Positions 42,595-56,107 of a stretch of 64,000 nucleotides of DNA are shown piece after piece (the first letter of the stretch is position 1; each line of letters opens with the position of its first letter). The stretch is taken from the NCBI GenBank assembly GCA_033964015.1, contig CM066912.1, forward strand, positions 18,091,073-18,155,072, written 5' to 3'. This stretch comes from Scolanthus callimorphus (Eukaryota; Cnidaria; Anthozoa; Actiniaria; Edwardsiidae). Under the pieces are notes generated by a model that saw only the letters and a list, made by a program, of their open reading frames with translations, was not told the DNA's origin and did no database searches. The translations under genes and the position numbers were made by a program.

Positions 42595-45500
42595 TTCTTC
42601 CCGGGTGGAAAATAAGGCCGCGACACGGCGACGCCATTAATCTCCTGAAGCTCGGCCTGGATTGTCCTTCACCATGTTGTTCTGGGCCGTCCAGGCTTAC
42701 GCCCCCAACGGGTCTACTGGATTGATGTTTGAGGGATTCTTCCCTGCTCCATCTATACCACTTCTGGCGACGGCGCTTAATCTCGTGCAAGATTGGAGCC
42801 CGTTTTGTGGTAGAGATCTTCGTTGGACACCTTCTGAGGCCAAAAGCTGGATATTTTCCGCAGGTACCCATTGTGGAAAGCACTGATCTTGTTCATGTCT
42901 GCCTTCACAACGCGCCAGCACTCAGATCCGTAAAGGAGGACAGATTTCACGTGACTGTCGCATTATCCAATCGATGGTTACTAAGAATATCAGGGGAGAG
43001 GATGCAGCCTTGACGAACACCAGAACTCACTGGAAATGGTTCTGAAATGGTATTGTCTTCGGTAATAATGCTGTACCCAAAGTGACTATAGAAGAGGTTG
43101 ATAAGTGTGAACTTACCTGCAAAAGATCTTGCTTGGGATGGAGAGAAGTGTTATGCCACGCCAGTTGTCACAGGTCTGCAGGTTGCCTTTCTTTGGGAGC
43201 TAAATGAGACCCAAGGCCATGGGATGATATTCGTGTCTAAAATCTTGCTAAAGTGGTCGACCAGCACAGTTGTAGCGGTATCAAGGCCAGCTTGAAGCAT
43301 TTCGGCGTGGATGGAGTCGATCCCGGGTGTTCATGGCTCTGATAGCTTCTTTGATCTCCAATCGATGCGCATATCGATGTTGGCCCACATTAGTCCGGTC
43401 AAATTAGCCCGAAAAAACGCCGAACCTGGAAAAAATTGCAACATGGGAAATTTTTGGTACTTATTGTCAAAAACATATTTACTAAATAAACCCCTTCTGG
43501 CGGCTGTAATATCGGCGGATAATGTCCAAGGATCAAAAACGGTACGAAAAATGAACAGTTGGCCGAGAAGCGAAGCTTCGAGGGCAACTGTGAAATTTTG
43601 AGGGCCATTTTTCATCCGCGGACATTATCCGCCGATATTACAGCAAGCCAAGAAGGGGTTTATTTATTTTATATCCCAGCAACTTCACTGAAACACTCGA
43701 GAGAGAAAAAAAAACATTGTGAACGTGAGAAAACCACTAAACTGCAGTATGGCGCGAAAAGGCAAATCGTAAGCGGTGATTGGCTAAGATATTTTTATTC
43801 GAGCTGTGATTGGTTGACACAAAAACTGTCCATCAAACCCTAACGTGGGGCTAGAAGAAATCAGAGCGAATTCACAAAACAAATTTACAACGCACAAGTT
43901 CTACTGCTTTCCCGAGTGCTTTTCTACAGAAATCTAGCCGAAATTTGGAAATCCAGAATTTTTCCTGTGAAACATTGTGAACGTGAGAAAAAACAACCAA
44001 ACTTGGTAGAAGTTTTTTTGGTAGAAGGTTTTCAGGTCTAATTCCTTGCCGGACTGTTTAATTAATTGTTCTGCTGTGAACTGAAGTATAAATGACAGTC
44101 GTGAAATGCAGAGTTGGAAAAATTTAGCGCTGCTTATCGAATTTGGAAGTCGGCTTACTGGACTACACTCGAAGTGGTTGAATTTTGGTTGAGCTGATTG
44201 CAAGTTGTTTTTTTATTTGTCAAGCTACGACAAAATAGTAAGTTTAAAAACAATTCTTTTATCGTCATTTTGCTCTTTTTTGTTTAGTTCTTTCATTTTT
44301 TTCGCGAATGTCAAACCGAATTAACTTGGATTGAAACAACAACAAAAAACTACCAAATGTGTAAACCATTCAAAACATTCACGGCCTGTTTAGTTGACTT
44401 TTTTGTGTTTTCCGGTGTCGCCTCAGCCACCAATTTCTGTATTTTATCAACATTCTTAGACAAAAACCTTGGTTGCTTGTTTTCCATTATTTTTTAAACA
44501 AAAAATATCCAGTTTTTGCTTAAAACATTTCTCCCTGGACGGATATCACTTCTCCCTGGACAATATCGTCTGATATCTGTCCTGTGAAAATGTACCACGT
44601 GATACGTTTCGACTAATGAGCGCGCGTTAAAATTGATCACACTGGGATATAAGTAGGAACATATCCAAATTTCGTAGAAATCCGACCGGGGGAAGTTGGT
44701 TAAATTTTTGGTTTTACCGGCGACGTCAAGGGCGCCTTTTGTTTTCGGCGGCAACACTGAAAACACAGAAACCGGGAGAATGTTTATAGACTGTACAGAT
44801 GAAACCAGGGAAGATTTAATAAGGTTTTTCGGTTGAAAAAAATAATTTCTGAGCGATGATTTACGGCTATGATCAGTTTATTTCTTTTATTTCTTAAGGG
44901 AAAGATGAGAAACTCAAACAGCGATGTTCTCTGGATCCAATAGGATACAATGTCCGCAAAATTATGAGTAAATAAGGTAGCAAGCAGACAAAACAGGAGC
45001 CAAGAGATGCTCCTGTTTTGTCTGCTTTTTACCTTATTTTTTTATATTTCTTTTAGCGTATAATATTCGAACTTTAGTGTATCAACACGCGGGAAATACA
45101 AATATCATACGGGATTTGTCAAACTCAGGATTATTTAGTTATTATTTTACAGAATTGGTTAGAACAACCTTGAATGTGTGGTTCCAGAAAATATCCATAC
45201 CCCCTCCACGGAAGGGTGTTAGAAAGTGACCCCCCCCCCCCCCCCACCCACCCCTCTGGAATTTCCAAGGAAAAATACAGTATTTCTATGGAAATGATCT
45301 GGTAAATTGACCCCCCCACCCCTCTGGAATTTCCAATGCCCTTCCGTTGGGGGGGGAGGGGGGGGGGGGGTATGGATAATTTCTGGAACCACACAATGAG
45401 ACTAATATTGAGGGAGAATTTCATTTAACATTTTTGGGGTTCCCAAAATGGTGCAGATGATCCAGAGCATGTTAGGGACCCCTCACAAAGTGGTCTTCTA

Positions 45501-46490
45501 TTGGAAAGCAAGTAGATAATATTTTTCATTATTTTTGAAAAAATAAATGATAGGATAACTAATAAACAAACACAAAATTCACATCTATGCAATCCATTAT
45601 GCAGTAGAAAGAAATTGCTCGATATCTCTCTGAGTTACGGCTATACAGTCTATAGCCCTCCCTTCGATTTGTTCGCTTTCAAGTGCCACCGAAAACAACA
45701 GGCTTTCCTTCGTGCAGACGGAAAACCCCAAATTTAACCAACTTCCCCGAACGGATTTTCACAAAATTTGGATATGTTATTTCTACGTATGTTCCTGAGA
45801 ATTTGTTGCATAAAAACCCATGTTGCAATTTTTTCCAGGTTAAACGCTAAATTGACCGGACTATATCGATGTTGTGATGGAGAGGGACTTGCTGGTTTAT
45901 CTGGTTCAGGTTGGCTGAGAACTTCATGGAAGTGTTAAACCCATCTGGCTGAATAGCTGATGTAGTTACCGCAGAGCTGTTTGGCTTGGTAATCTTGTAA
46001 ACGGTACCCAGCTCCCCTCTCTAGCAGTAAGCTCGGCTCGGTAAGTTGTTTCCGTTCATCCTATCTTCCATGTCTCGGGTGTTAGCCATTGCTTGTTCTT
46101 CTTCGTGTAGCCTTTTGGTGCTGGCTGCATCCGAGCCTTCAGTTCTTTAGCGTCCAGATCCTATGCAACGGCATTCACCAATGCCAAGTGGTCTCTCGCA
46201 ACTCTGACTTCCCCATTGAGGCTTTCAATTTATAGTTGTTCGTACTGCCATTGATTACTCGGCTTAAGTCCACCCATGGCCTGTAGATGGTTTACTTGTC
46301 GTTGTCGTTATTTTCCGTAACAAAGTGTTTTTTACGGGGTGGGGTGGCCCCTACCTTTATAAGCCCTGTTCGGCATGGGTGGCCTTACCAGGAGTTCAAA
46401 ACTCCGCCGACATAGCCCGCCGCGGGTCGCAGGGTGGTGATCCCAAGTCGAGCAGTCGTATCACTAGTTGGTAACCGTGAATCCCAATAT
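42595..46490 (-). mobile_element. Broken non-LTR retrotransposon, split by a DNA element
   Basis: On the minus strand, 43,392-42,595 carries reverse-transcriptase blocks: KKGNLQTCDNWRGITLLSIP, then GCILSP, then VKSVLLYGSECWRVVKADMN, with stops and frameshifts. The upstream part continues at ~46,490-45,862 (YKITKQLCGNY and related). A 2.47-kb element (43,393-45,861) separates them. The same LINE family occurs in plus orientation at 46,743. The clade is not resolved; RTE-like is possible. Confidence 0.75.
43393..45861. mobile_element. 2.47-kb DNA element, TIR GTCCGGTCAA, TA-flanked
   Basis: Left GTCCGGTCAAATTAGC and right complement GTCCGGTCAATTTAGC agree at 15 of 16 positions, continuing through CTGGAAAAAATTGCAACATG. 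TA occurs immediately outside both ends, and a 12-bp ATATCGATGTTG lies near both. No intact transposase. It contains a hairpin at 44,971-45,039 (arms GCAGACAAAACAGGAGC) and an inverted repeat with C/G runs at 45,176-45,395. Relatives occur at 48.2 and 55.5-55.8 kb. Confidence 0.8.
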
Positions 46491-46742
46491 AGAGTATGAG
46501 GAATAACAATGAAAAAAACATGAGAGGACACTGTATGTCATGAGACATGAAGTATACTCCTTATACTTTGGCTGGGGAGGGGATAGTTAGTAGGGTATCG
46601 ACCATAAGTGATAAACGGGCAAAATATTCAGTAGGTTTAGTTTTGTCTGTTCATTGTAATTGCCTCATATAATTAGAAAGTCTTAGAGTTGGTTTTCACT
46701 AACAACATAAGCGTAAAAGGATCAAACTAACTATTTTCTTTA

Positions 46743-47525
46743 GTGCGGTTTTTATACGACAAATCCAAGACCAAAGTGATGCACATCAAGTCACTATCGC
46801 ACACCCAAGTGACCCTTGAAGATGGAGAAGCACTGGAAACCGTACAAGATTTCACATATTTAGGCAGCAATATCAGCACAGATAATGGAGCACTGAAGGA
46901 TATCAAAGCTAGGCTCGGAAAAGCCAGAGGTGCATTCAGTAAGTTGAAACCCATCTGGAAGTCCAAGGAATATAGCTTAAAGACCAAAGTGAAACTGTAC
47001 AACAGCAATGTGAAGTCGATACTGCTCTATGGATCGAAATGCTGGAGGGTGGTGAAAAAGGACATGGCCAAAGTGGAATCTTTTCATAATAGCTGCTTGA
47101 GGAGAAGATATTGGCTAAACAAAATTACCAACCGAGACCTTTACATTAAAACAGAATGTCGCAGAATTATCGCTGAAATTAAGAAGCGACGTAGTCTAAC
47201 CTGGCTAGGCTACGTGTTAAGAATGTCTCCTGAGCGTCTACTAAAACCTCTCTTAGATGGACTCCACCAGGGAGAAGGGGCCGGCCATAGACCACTTGGA
47301 CAAGGACAATTGAAAGGGAACTCCAGGAATTAACTCTCAGTTGGGGACAAGCCGAGCGGGCTGCCAAAGACCGTTCCCGGTGGTGTACAATAGTTGCGGC
47401 CTTATGTCCCACTGGGGGAGAAGAGGATGAGTATATGGATCAAAGGCTTCCGTTCTTATGCTTAGTCGCTTATGTCGTAGTGAAAACCAACCCTTTGCCG
47501 TCTAGCGTTCATCATCATCATTTAT
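46743..47525 (+). mobile_element. 3' end of a non-LTR retrotransposon
   Basis: 46,743-47,333 encodes the thumb/C-terminal part of a LINE reverse transcriptase: KTKVMHIKS, VQDFTYLGSNIS, VKSILLYGSKCWRVVKKDMA, RSLTWLGYVLRM. After a frameshift, WGQAERAAKDRSRW and LCPTGGEEDE follow (to ~47,430). It ends in a CATCAT-rich tail (~47,510-47,520). The catalytic domain is missing, so it is 5'-truncated. Nothing is recognised in 47,526-48,230. Confidence 0.85.
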
Positions 47526-50500
47526 TTCGCCACAATTGTTTTTAAGGTGTATATATACATTAGGTTTGAGTGGCGAGGTGCCCTCTAGGAAGCCAAAAGG
47601 CTTTTACAACCAAAAGGCTCAGGCTTTTTCTTTGTTTATGAATACGAAATTCCGGGTCGGAATTCGCACCCTTTTTAAGGAGGGATACAAATGCTCATGT
47701 GCCGCTGAGGACTCAAGGGGAGGGTTTGAAAACAATTTTTCGTTTGTCAGCCTTTCGTTTGTCAGCCTTTTTAGAATTTGAATGTAAGGGAGTAAATTTC
47801 CTGGGTGAAAAATAAATATTTACATTACTACCTGCTTTTCATTGGAATTATGGGCTACATACTATACAAAATACGAGGGATGAGATTCTACGTATCTTTT
47901 TACCCATTCTTCAATGTTATGCCATCAAAATCCTCGAGGCTGTTTTCTTTATGGCCTTATTCATTACCAAAAAATATGTTTATTTATTGAGTGTTAGGTT
48001 ATATTAATAGCTTAAGCAAAACAAACGGTAATAACTTTTTTTCTAAAAGAGCCTGGAACTTCATCCTGTGCAAACAATGGCCAAAAGGTATTTACTCAGG
48101 TTTGAATTTAAAAATAATCCGGGTATCTATTTCTATTTCATAATATTGTGACCGTGTTTTATACAATATAATTTTCTTTGCATACACACTCGCCTATACC
48201 ACAAGAAAAAGACCACTAATTGATCAATGCGTTATATAATATCACGTATATCCCAGTGATCAATTTTAATGCGCGCTCATTGATCGAGACGAATCAGGTC
48301 TTTTCGCGGCCAACTGGGTTCGAGATTTAGATTTGTCAGAAATCCGGATTTTACAGCCCAATAATTCCTTATTTTCATTCCCAGAAACCGGAAAACCTCA
48401 TTTTCCCTGTTGACTTTCGAGAAACTTAGAAACAAAAACACCCCAAAAACATATGATGGAATCTAGAATCATAAAACCAGTTATAAATTTTGATGTCCAC
48501 TTATTTATAGTGCCGATTGTAAGTGTTGATGGCCAATTCTAGGTATCGGTGGCCAGTTATAGGTGTCGATGGCCACTTATCAGTGTCGATGACCACTGGT
48601 TATAGGTGTCGTTGGCCATTTATAAGTGTCGATGGCCAGTTGTAAGAATCGGTGACGACTTGTTATAAGTGTCGATGGCCAGTTATAAGTATTGATGACC
48701 ACTTGTTATAAGTGTCGATGGTCAGCTATAAATGTCGATGGCAAGCTATAAGTATCGGTGACCACTTGTTATAGGTGTCGATAAACAACTTGAAACATGA
48801 CGAACTTTTTATTGCCCTCTTAAACAGCGAGAAAGGTGCCTGGAATATCGATCTTGGGCTTCCTGTGGATTTTCAGGAGGAGGCTCAATTAAGAGATTTC
48901 AAACCGGAAGTAACAATGTTCATGCCTACCCTCTCTGGGTAGCTTGGTAGTTTTTGTCGCGTATGCCGACTCATTCGATTTCTGATTTTCAGAAAACTGC
49001 AGACAGAAATCGGATTTCTCATTTCTGATTTCAGCAAACAGGAATCAGAAATTAGATAGTCAAATTGTTATTTCAAGATAGGAGAGATGAAATACAAATC
49101 AAAGGGCTCTATGAGCCAACTCATTCATGAATTTGGAATTAGTGAATGGATAATTTTTCAAATGTTGAAATACTCCCTGGGGGAAGACTCCCCTATTTTT
49201 GGGGCAGCCTCTGGTACCTTTTAGGGGGTAAAATTTAGCCTGGGTAGCCTTGAGGCCTGCGCTATTTCCGGTTTTCGCTCACCCCGACTGCCTCCCCTTT
49301 TAGAGCCGCTACGCAGGCTAGGTAAAATTCGAAAACTTAGATAGGTACCTTTTAGAGGCCCCTTCTAGCAAATGAAGTAAATCACACTTGTTGGTGGCCT
49401 GAATTTCAGACATATTTTCCCTCGTAATATGAAAGACAATTAGGAGCACCCCTGCACAAAAAATAGTGGAGTCTCCCCCCTCCCCCCTCCCCCCCCCCCC
49501 AGGAGAATACTGGGTACAGGCATGTGGTCTGTTCTCATCAGAGCCACATGGAAGATATTGGCAATTCAAGAAAACGTCTCTGATTTTTTCCAAATGTTGT
49601 TGTATCCTGCCTTTGAAAGAGACCTCCAGTTGGTTTACCCCTAGCATACACATGACCTCAAAATCCAATAGTGCTTGCAGATTAATTTTTCTTGAATTTT
49701 GCTGAAGTATTAATTATCTTTAAATTGGATAGTGCCCCGAATATTTTGAAATTGGATAGTTTAAGTATGAATGCTATATCATTGATAAATAAAAGGACTC
49801 CATGCTTGTTCAATTAAAAAAATGAATGCAAAAATTCCTAGAAACACCAATAAAATTGGATTCGGTCTACAGCCTCGTCCAATTTTGGTGTTCCCGATCC
49901 TCTGAATTTGTCACTCAATTTTTTTCTTAATTGTTCAGCATGGAGTCCTAATCTTATATAATACTCGAAAATGACGAAATCTTAAATGTTACAAGTAAAT
50001 ATTACGCGAAAACCATGATCCACAGGCTTTTTTGAAACCGTAAAATCTATCGCAAGAATTAGGATAACACAAAACAAGGCATTTTATCCATGAAAATAGT
50101 TGATGCTTTTAAATACCAGTCTCTTGCAACCTGAATTTGTATACCTAAACAAAAACAGGGATGCTGAGTATTACTTTCCTCCTAGTGAGAATCAGAAGAT
50201 GTTGATATTCTGCTCATGCATGAGCAGTTGTCAAGTACTTTGAGCCCCATTATAATGCTAAAATAACTTATAAATTATAACATTATAAGCCTTTAAAATG
50301 CAGCGAATTTATTTCGAAAGAAATCCGAATGAATTAGAAGAAATATGGCGTTGTACTGCAAGTATAAAAATAAAGCTTCTCTATTTCTCTTTCCAAATAG
50401 ATTTTACCTTAAATTCTCTGTGCTGCAAGAAGCAATAGCGAGCTTGTCCGTCCACCATTATCACGTTAAAGATGTAGGGCATATTCTCACTTCTTCGATT

Positions 50501-51224
50501 AGCTTTCTTCTTCAGACTTTTTGTAAATTCTTTGGTGTTAAAAATACTTGAACCTGGGAAGTACTTGAAAATCGTTCGCTTCCGGCCTCCGTTATTTAAA
50601 ATACCCATGATGCTTTGTCGTGTAGATTGACCCAGATAAATTGCAAAGCTTTGCTGTCTTTCGCCCTCTGGCGCAATGTGCTAAGCGTCAGGTTGCAAAT
50701 TGAAAGGTCACGGGTCCGACTACAGGCTGGGCGCGCATTATGATTTCTTTTTCTTTTATTATAGGAATCGTGCAAGCGATCAATCGCTAGACAATCGCTA
50801 GAAATTGCTTGGAAGTAAAATCGAATGCTAATCGAATCGAAATTGTGCTAACGCAGAATCGTGCTAACGCAGAAGTCCCACATCATACCATTACTCCTTC
50901 ATTTGCGCTGCGCGCGCATGAATGAGTAGAAAGTTAGAATCCGTGGCAAAAACCGGCAATTCTACTTCCCACTTGACTTTCATTTCTGATTCTAGAAAAT
51001 AACACCTTTTCCTACTTTCCATATTTTTCACTTGTGAAATGCTCGAAAATACCCTACCTTATTCAAATTTTCTCTTCAAAAAAATTGTCGGAAAAGGTCC
51101 ACCTTTTTCCGAAAAAAGTCAGCCGTTTTTCTAAAATTCAAGATTGATCAAAAACGAGAAAAAACTCCTACTTTTTTCTATCTTTTTGCAAGCTTTTCCG
51201 GTTGGGAAAAAGTGCCACCTTTTG

Positions 51225-53757
51225 AATCCGTGGCAAAAATCGGCAATTCCGCTTTTCTGCTTTTTTTTTTATCTTTGATCTCTGAAAATTGCCCTGTTTC
51301 TCGATTTTAAAAGTTTTTCTTCAGTCATAACCCGAAATATCCCCAACATTTTCCGGAAATTTTCTAAAGTCCTGAATGCCGAGAAAAGCCCCACTTTTTC
51401 GAAAAAAACTACCCGACATATTTTGGTTTTACGAAACACACCAAAAATCCGAAAATTCCCCTAGTAAATTCGATTTTCTTACTACAAATCTCCGGAAAAA
51501 TCTCCCACATTTTTTCTTAAACAACATGCCGTTTTCCGGCAATTCTAGGCACCTGCATTTTTGAATTTCTAACTCTAAAAATTGAAAGAAAATCGGGAAA
51601 ATATATCACTTATTTCCAAGTTTACCAATAATAAATTGTAGAATTAAGTCCCCCTTTTTTCGAAAAAAAGATATACGTTTTGCGACAAAGAACAATGGAT
51701 ACACCTGAATCAAACACCCGTCCCCTATCGTCCCTAGGAGTGTATCTGTCTCAAGAGCATTGTTACGAACGCTGCATCTGTAGTACCCCATATATGGCCA
51801 TTCCCCTGGTGGTGTGTCATATTATTTCAGAAAAGGTTGCACCAGAACTGTCCGTTGTTGCTTGCGATGCGTCATAGCTCATGGACACTGTTTTTTTAAA
51901 TAGCCATTATTTTTTATCACCCTGCTTATACATTGCTCGCAAAAACATTTTGCACTGGCTAACACGGAAATTAACTTCTTTTTTCTACTTAGTTTCTCCC
52001 GACGCACGCTATAATAGGCAGCTGTGACGGTGCAACCTTTTCTAAAATAGGTGTATGTAATATATAGATTTAGCCACTGGCTAAAAGCGGAGCTCCCGGT
52101 TACAAATTTTTTTAACGAGACAAAAAGGTTGCCATTGTACATGAATAGATAGCCTTGCACCGTTATACCAAGTGACTAAGCACTTGTTCATCCAAGTGTG
52201 GTTAGGGGACTTTTGAGGTGGGGGGGGGGGGGGGGGGGGGCTTTTTTGAAAAAAAATATCCTGCACGGCACGAAGGGCCGAAAAAAATTTCCTGCACAGC
52301 AAAATGGTGACTAAAACCCTTCTTTTTTATCGGGAAAAAAATTATCACCGCTTAACAGAGGTACAAAAAAAATCTTGCACCGACAAAATAGCCCCCCCCC
52401 CCCCCCCCCCTCAAAAGTTAAATGGTCGGCCCCGTATCTAAGGTTCATCCCTTCAACAAAAAAGCCCCCCCTTTTCACGTTTGATGACGTCATACCACGT
52501 GACCATGCAGTTGCAGCCCCCTTGCCACTTAGACAACTTCACCCAAGTTTGGTTGTCTGAGGTTCATCCCTTCTTGAGATATATCATGTTTCTCCTATGA
52601 TGACGTCATCAATGACGTCATACCACGTGACCATGCAGTTGCACCCCCCTTGCCACTTAGATAACTTCACCCAAGTTTGGTTGTCTGAGGTCCATCCCTT
52701 CCCGAGATTTGTTAATTTTCTTAGTATACCACAGGGTTCCCATGAGTTTCCGCGTACGGCGGACGGACGGACGGACGCTATACCTTTTATTCAGGAAGAA
52801 ACAAAAAAATTCATATCTCAAGAAGAGAACCACCTATGGCAACCAAACTTGGACACATTCATCTTTTTGGCGATACCTTTTTAACGCCCTAGTCATTTGA
52901 CTTGGCGTCGTCAATAACGTGAGCAGAATGAGCGAGAAAGCCCATGACGTTTGAAAATCAACTCCATACCTATGCCTGGACGTTATTTCCTTAGGTATGG
53001 TGCTCCGCTTGCGCGGGCCTTCGGCCCGCGCAGGAGCTCCGCTATTATGTTTACGACACAACACAGACGGCAAATGCACCGAGCCGAAAAGATGTTGGAT
53101 AATTGGCTAGAGGATGATGGATACTGTATAAAACTGTGTACAATGTGTACATACACCGTACACATAATAAGGGAATGGTCATATAGGGTACTCTGGTACT
53201 GATCCAGTGTTGTAATGCTCTTGATGTTGATACAACTCCTAGGAATAGAGGGGGGGGGGGTGAGTAGCAGGTGTATCTAGTGTATCCTATGATCTGTGTC
53301 GCAAAACACAAGATACACACAGCCTTTTTTGGAAAAAGGGGACTTAATTCCACAATTTGTTCTTGGTAAACTTGGGAATAAGGGTATATTTTCCTCATTC
53401 TCTTTCAATTTTTCGAGTTAGAAATTCAGAGTCAAGACGCCTAGAATTGCCAGAAAACGGCATAATGTTTAAGAGAAAGAGTGGGAGATTTTTTCAGTGA
53501 TTTTGCAGTAACTTATTTAGTAGGGGAATGTTCGGATTGTTGGTTTGTTTCGTGAAATCAAAATACATCGGGTAGATTTTTTCAAAAGGGTAGAGGTTTT
53601 CTCAGCATTCGGGATTTTAGAAAATTTCCGGAAAATGTTGGGGATATTTCGGGTTTTGACGGAAGAAAAACTTTTAAAATCGAGAAATAGGGCAATTTTC
53701 AGAGATGCAAGATAAAAAAAAGAAGAAAAGCGGAATTGCCGATTTTTGCCACGGATT
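51225..53757. mobile_element. AATCCGTG-family element nested in the previous one
   Basis: Starts AATCCGTGGCAAAAATCGGC and ends GCCGATTTTTGCCACGGATT, with TIRs up to ~500 bp (51,225-51,730 with 53,320-53,757). Flanks CACC-TTTTG and TTTTTG-CCATCG, compared with the empty site CACCTTTTTGCCATCG at 60,218-60,233, show a TTTTTG-type 6-bp duplication. No coding capacity. Confidence 0.87.
52063..53041. mobile_element. Innermost nested element, related to 27,041-28,270
   Basis: Runs from TATAGATTTAGCCACTGGC to GCAGGAGCTCCG, the reverse orientation of the 27-kb copy, sharing the GC hairpin, a GGAC-repeat run (52,759-52,776) and paired TGACGTCA sites (52,602-52,620). It contains long G and C runs (~52,220-52,240, 52,391-52,410) that may be assembly-sensitive. 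Confidence 0.8.
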
Positions 53758-55529
53758 TTTTTGCCATCGAAACTGACTAATTCCGCATTTACAAGGGCTT
53801 TTTGTCTTCGATGAAAAAATAAGACTATTTTTGATTTTCCATTTTTCAACGCTTGGGGAAGAAATGAGATGTTGATAAATAGATGAACTTTTAGGAAGTA
53901 AACTGAGCGCAAATAGAAGGGCTATTTAAAAAACAGAACAAAACCTATGAACAAATTAGCCAGGCCCTCAAAGAAGCTTTCTCTGAGCTAAAACTAGGTT
54001 TCTCGACGCGCCCCCGGGGGATAGGGGCACTGTACTAAGGGTCAAAAGTCATGTCAGGGTGTTTGTGTTTTCTAGGTGTTTCTGGTCAGTAAAAAAATTA
54101 AAAGCCGCTGGAAAAATTTATCTGTTCCTTTTTTCCAGGCGGCACCTTTTCAGCTCCAATGTTTCAGCTCCAATGTTTCAGCTACAATGTTTTTCCCAGC
54201 CGGCAAAAGGGGGATGACATGTTTCAATCCTGAATCTCCAACTTTTTCTTTGTAAGGGCCTGTTCACATGGAAGAAGGTGGACCCTAGGGGATAGGGGAC
54301 CCGTCTGACGTTTGATAGGGGACCCGGTTGCCGTCTTACGTACATTATTTCCGCTCTTTGGTAGGGTCACCCTAATAGCAAGGGCAAAAGAGTTGTTCCT
54401 ACACCACGAGGGCTCAATTTACAACTAGATTTGCATAATTGTACAATATTTTATTTAAAGCATAGAGCAAAATTGTTTGTGGCTTCTCGATACTTGGATT
54501 CTGCTGTCACTGGAGCATTATGTTTGCTTTATTTGAAGACGATATGTCACTCGCAAGTCATGTTGCGATTCATAGACTGTATTTTGCATCGAAAACGTAG
54601 CGGGAACTCTCCCGCTTTAGAAGGTCAAACTCTTCATTCGGAATATTTAGCTATACTAGTGTCGGTTAGAATATCACTTGAGTTTATATTTTAGGCGAAA
54701 ATTGCTTTATTTTCGCGCAATAACAACTAGAAACCCAAGTTAGCCCTACTATACCTACCGGGAAGGTAGGGTAGGTAGACCTCTTTCCAAAAAAAATCTC
54801 AGTCTTTTCTCATTTCTTTCCCAAGCGTTGGAAAATGGAAAATCAAAAATAGTCTTAGTTTTTCAACGAAGACAATAAGCCCTTGTAGATGCGGAATTAG
54901 TCAGTTTCGATGGCAAAAAGGTGGCACTTTTTCCCAACCGGAAACCGGAGTTTTTTCTCGTTTTTGATCAATCTTGAAATTAAGAAAAAAGCTGACTTTT
55001 TTTTGGAAAAAGGTGGACCTTTTCCGATAATTGTTTTGAAAGAGAAAATTTGAATAAGGTAGGGTATTTTCGAGGATTTCAGAAGTGAAAAATATGGAAA
55101 GTAGGAAAAGGTGCTATTTTCTAGAATTGCCGGTTTGTGCCACGGATTAATTAGATTCCCGTTTTCAGGAAACAGAAATCAGATAAGTGACATTTCTGAA
55201 AATCTGTTTTTTGAAATCGAAAATTGGATCGGCTGCAAAGTATCCTGATTAAAAACCTTAACTATTGATAACTCCAAAACTTGATCGGGTTGGCCGCGAA
55301 AAGTCACCAGGCAGCAGAGTTTTTACTTGTTATCCGATTCGAAATTTCTGATTTCAGGATTCTAGATTCCATCATGTTTTTTTAGGTGTTTTGTTTCTCG
55401 TTTCTGGAATGTCAACAGGGAAAATTAGGTTTCGGTTTCTGGGAATGAAAATGAGGAATTATTGGGCTGTAAAATCCGGATTTCTGACAAATCTAAATCT
55501 CGAACCCAGTTGGCCGCGAAAAGATGATT

Positions 55530-55830
55530 GTATCACCTGGTACATTTTCACAGGACAAATATCAAACGATATTGTCCGTCGGAAGTGATATCCGTCCTGA
55601 GAGAAATAACTGGATATTTTGGAAAACAAGCAACCAAGGTTTTTGTCTAAGAATGTTGATGAAATACGGAAATTGGTGGTTGAGGCGACACCGAAAAAAA
55701 ATTTCACAGTTGCTTCGCTTCTCGGCCAACTGTTCATTTTTCGTACCATTTTTCATCCTTGGACATAATCCGCCGATATTACAGCCGCCAGAAGGGGTTT
55801 ATTTAGTAAACATCCTCGAATAACTATATT
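55530..55830. mobile_element. Remnant of the 43.4-kb family
   Basis: Reverse complement of parts of 43,490-43,620 and 44,380-44,590, e.g. CGCTTCTCGGCCAACTGTTC and CATAATCCGCCGATATTACA. It is the other half of the copy split by the 7.2-kb element. Positions 55,831-55,988 show nothing recognisable. Confidence 0.8.
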
Positions 55831-56107
55831 GTAAGTCCAGGGAAACAGGTTTGGAAAGTTTCAACTGGAACAACAACGACGTAGAAATATCGACATATTT
55901 CATTGCAATTATTTAATTTAATCCTTTTCGACTTCGATAAATAAAATTCAGAAGACAGACGTGATATAATTTTACTTTCGGCCAAATAAATCAGGATACT
56001 TCGCGGCCAACCTGATTATTGGATTTCTGAAAAACAGAATCCAGAAATTGTCCGAGACCGATTCCTGTTTTCGGTTTTCTGAAAACAGAAATCAAATGTT
56101 CATTTAC

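Larger units (their letters stand above)
50938..55148. mobile_element. AATCCGTG-family element, interrupted copy
   Basis: Ends AATCCGTGGCAAAAACCGGC and GCCGGTTTGTGCCACGGATT. Flanked by AGTTAG (50,932-50,937) and AATTAG (55,149-55,154), a 6-bp TSD with one change. Its parts 50,938-51,224 and 53,758-55,148 together match the uninterrupted copy at 59,940-61,718 in inverse orientation; a 2.5-kb element sits between them. Confidence 0.85.
48292..55529. mobile_element. 7.2-kb inverted-repeat element with TTCGCGGCCAAC ends
   Basis: Starts AATCAGGTCTTTTCGCGGCC and ends with the near-complement GGCCGCGAAAAGATGATT. The TIRs are ~175 bp (48,292-48,475 with 55,350-55,529). It interrupts a copy of the 43.4-kb family, whose uninterrupted version reads straight across at 44,590-44,660. 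Inside are a degenerate ~20-bp tandem repeat (48,490-48,785, GTGTCGATGGCCAGTTATA) and the nested elements listed separately. Positions 49,070-50,930 show no gene. No transposase was recognised. Confidence 0.75.
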
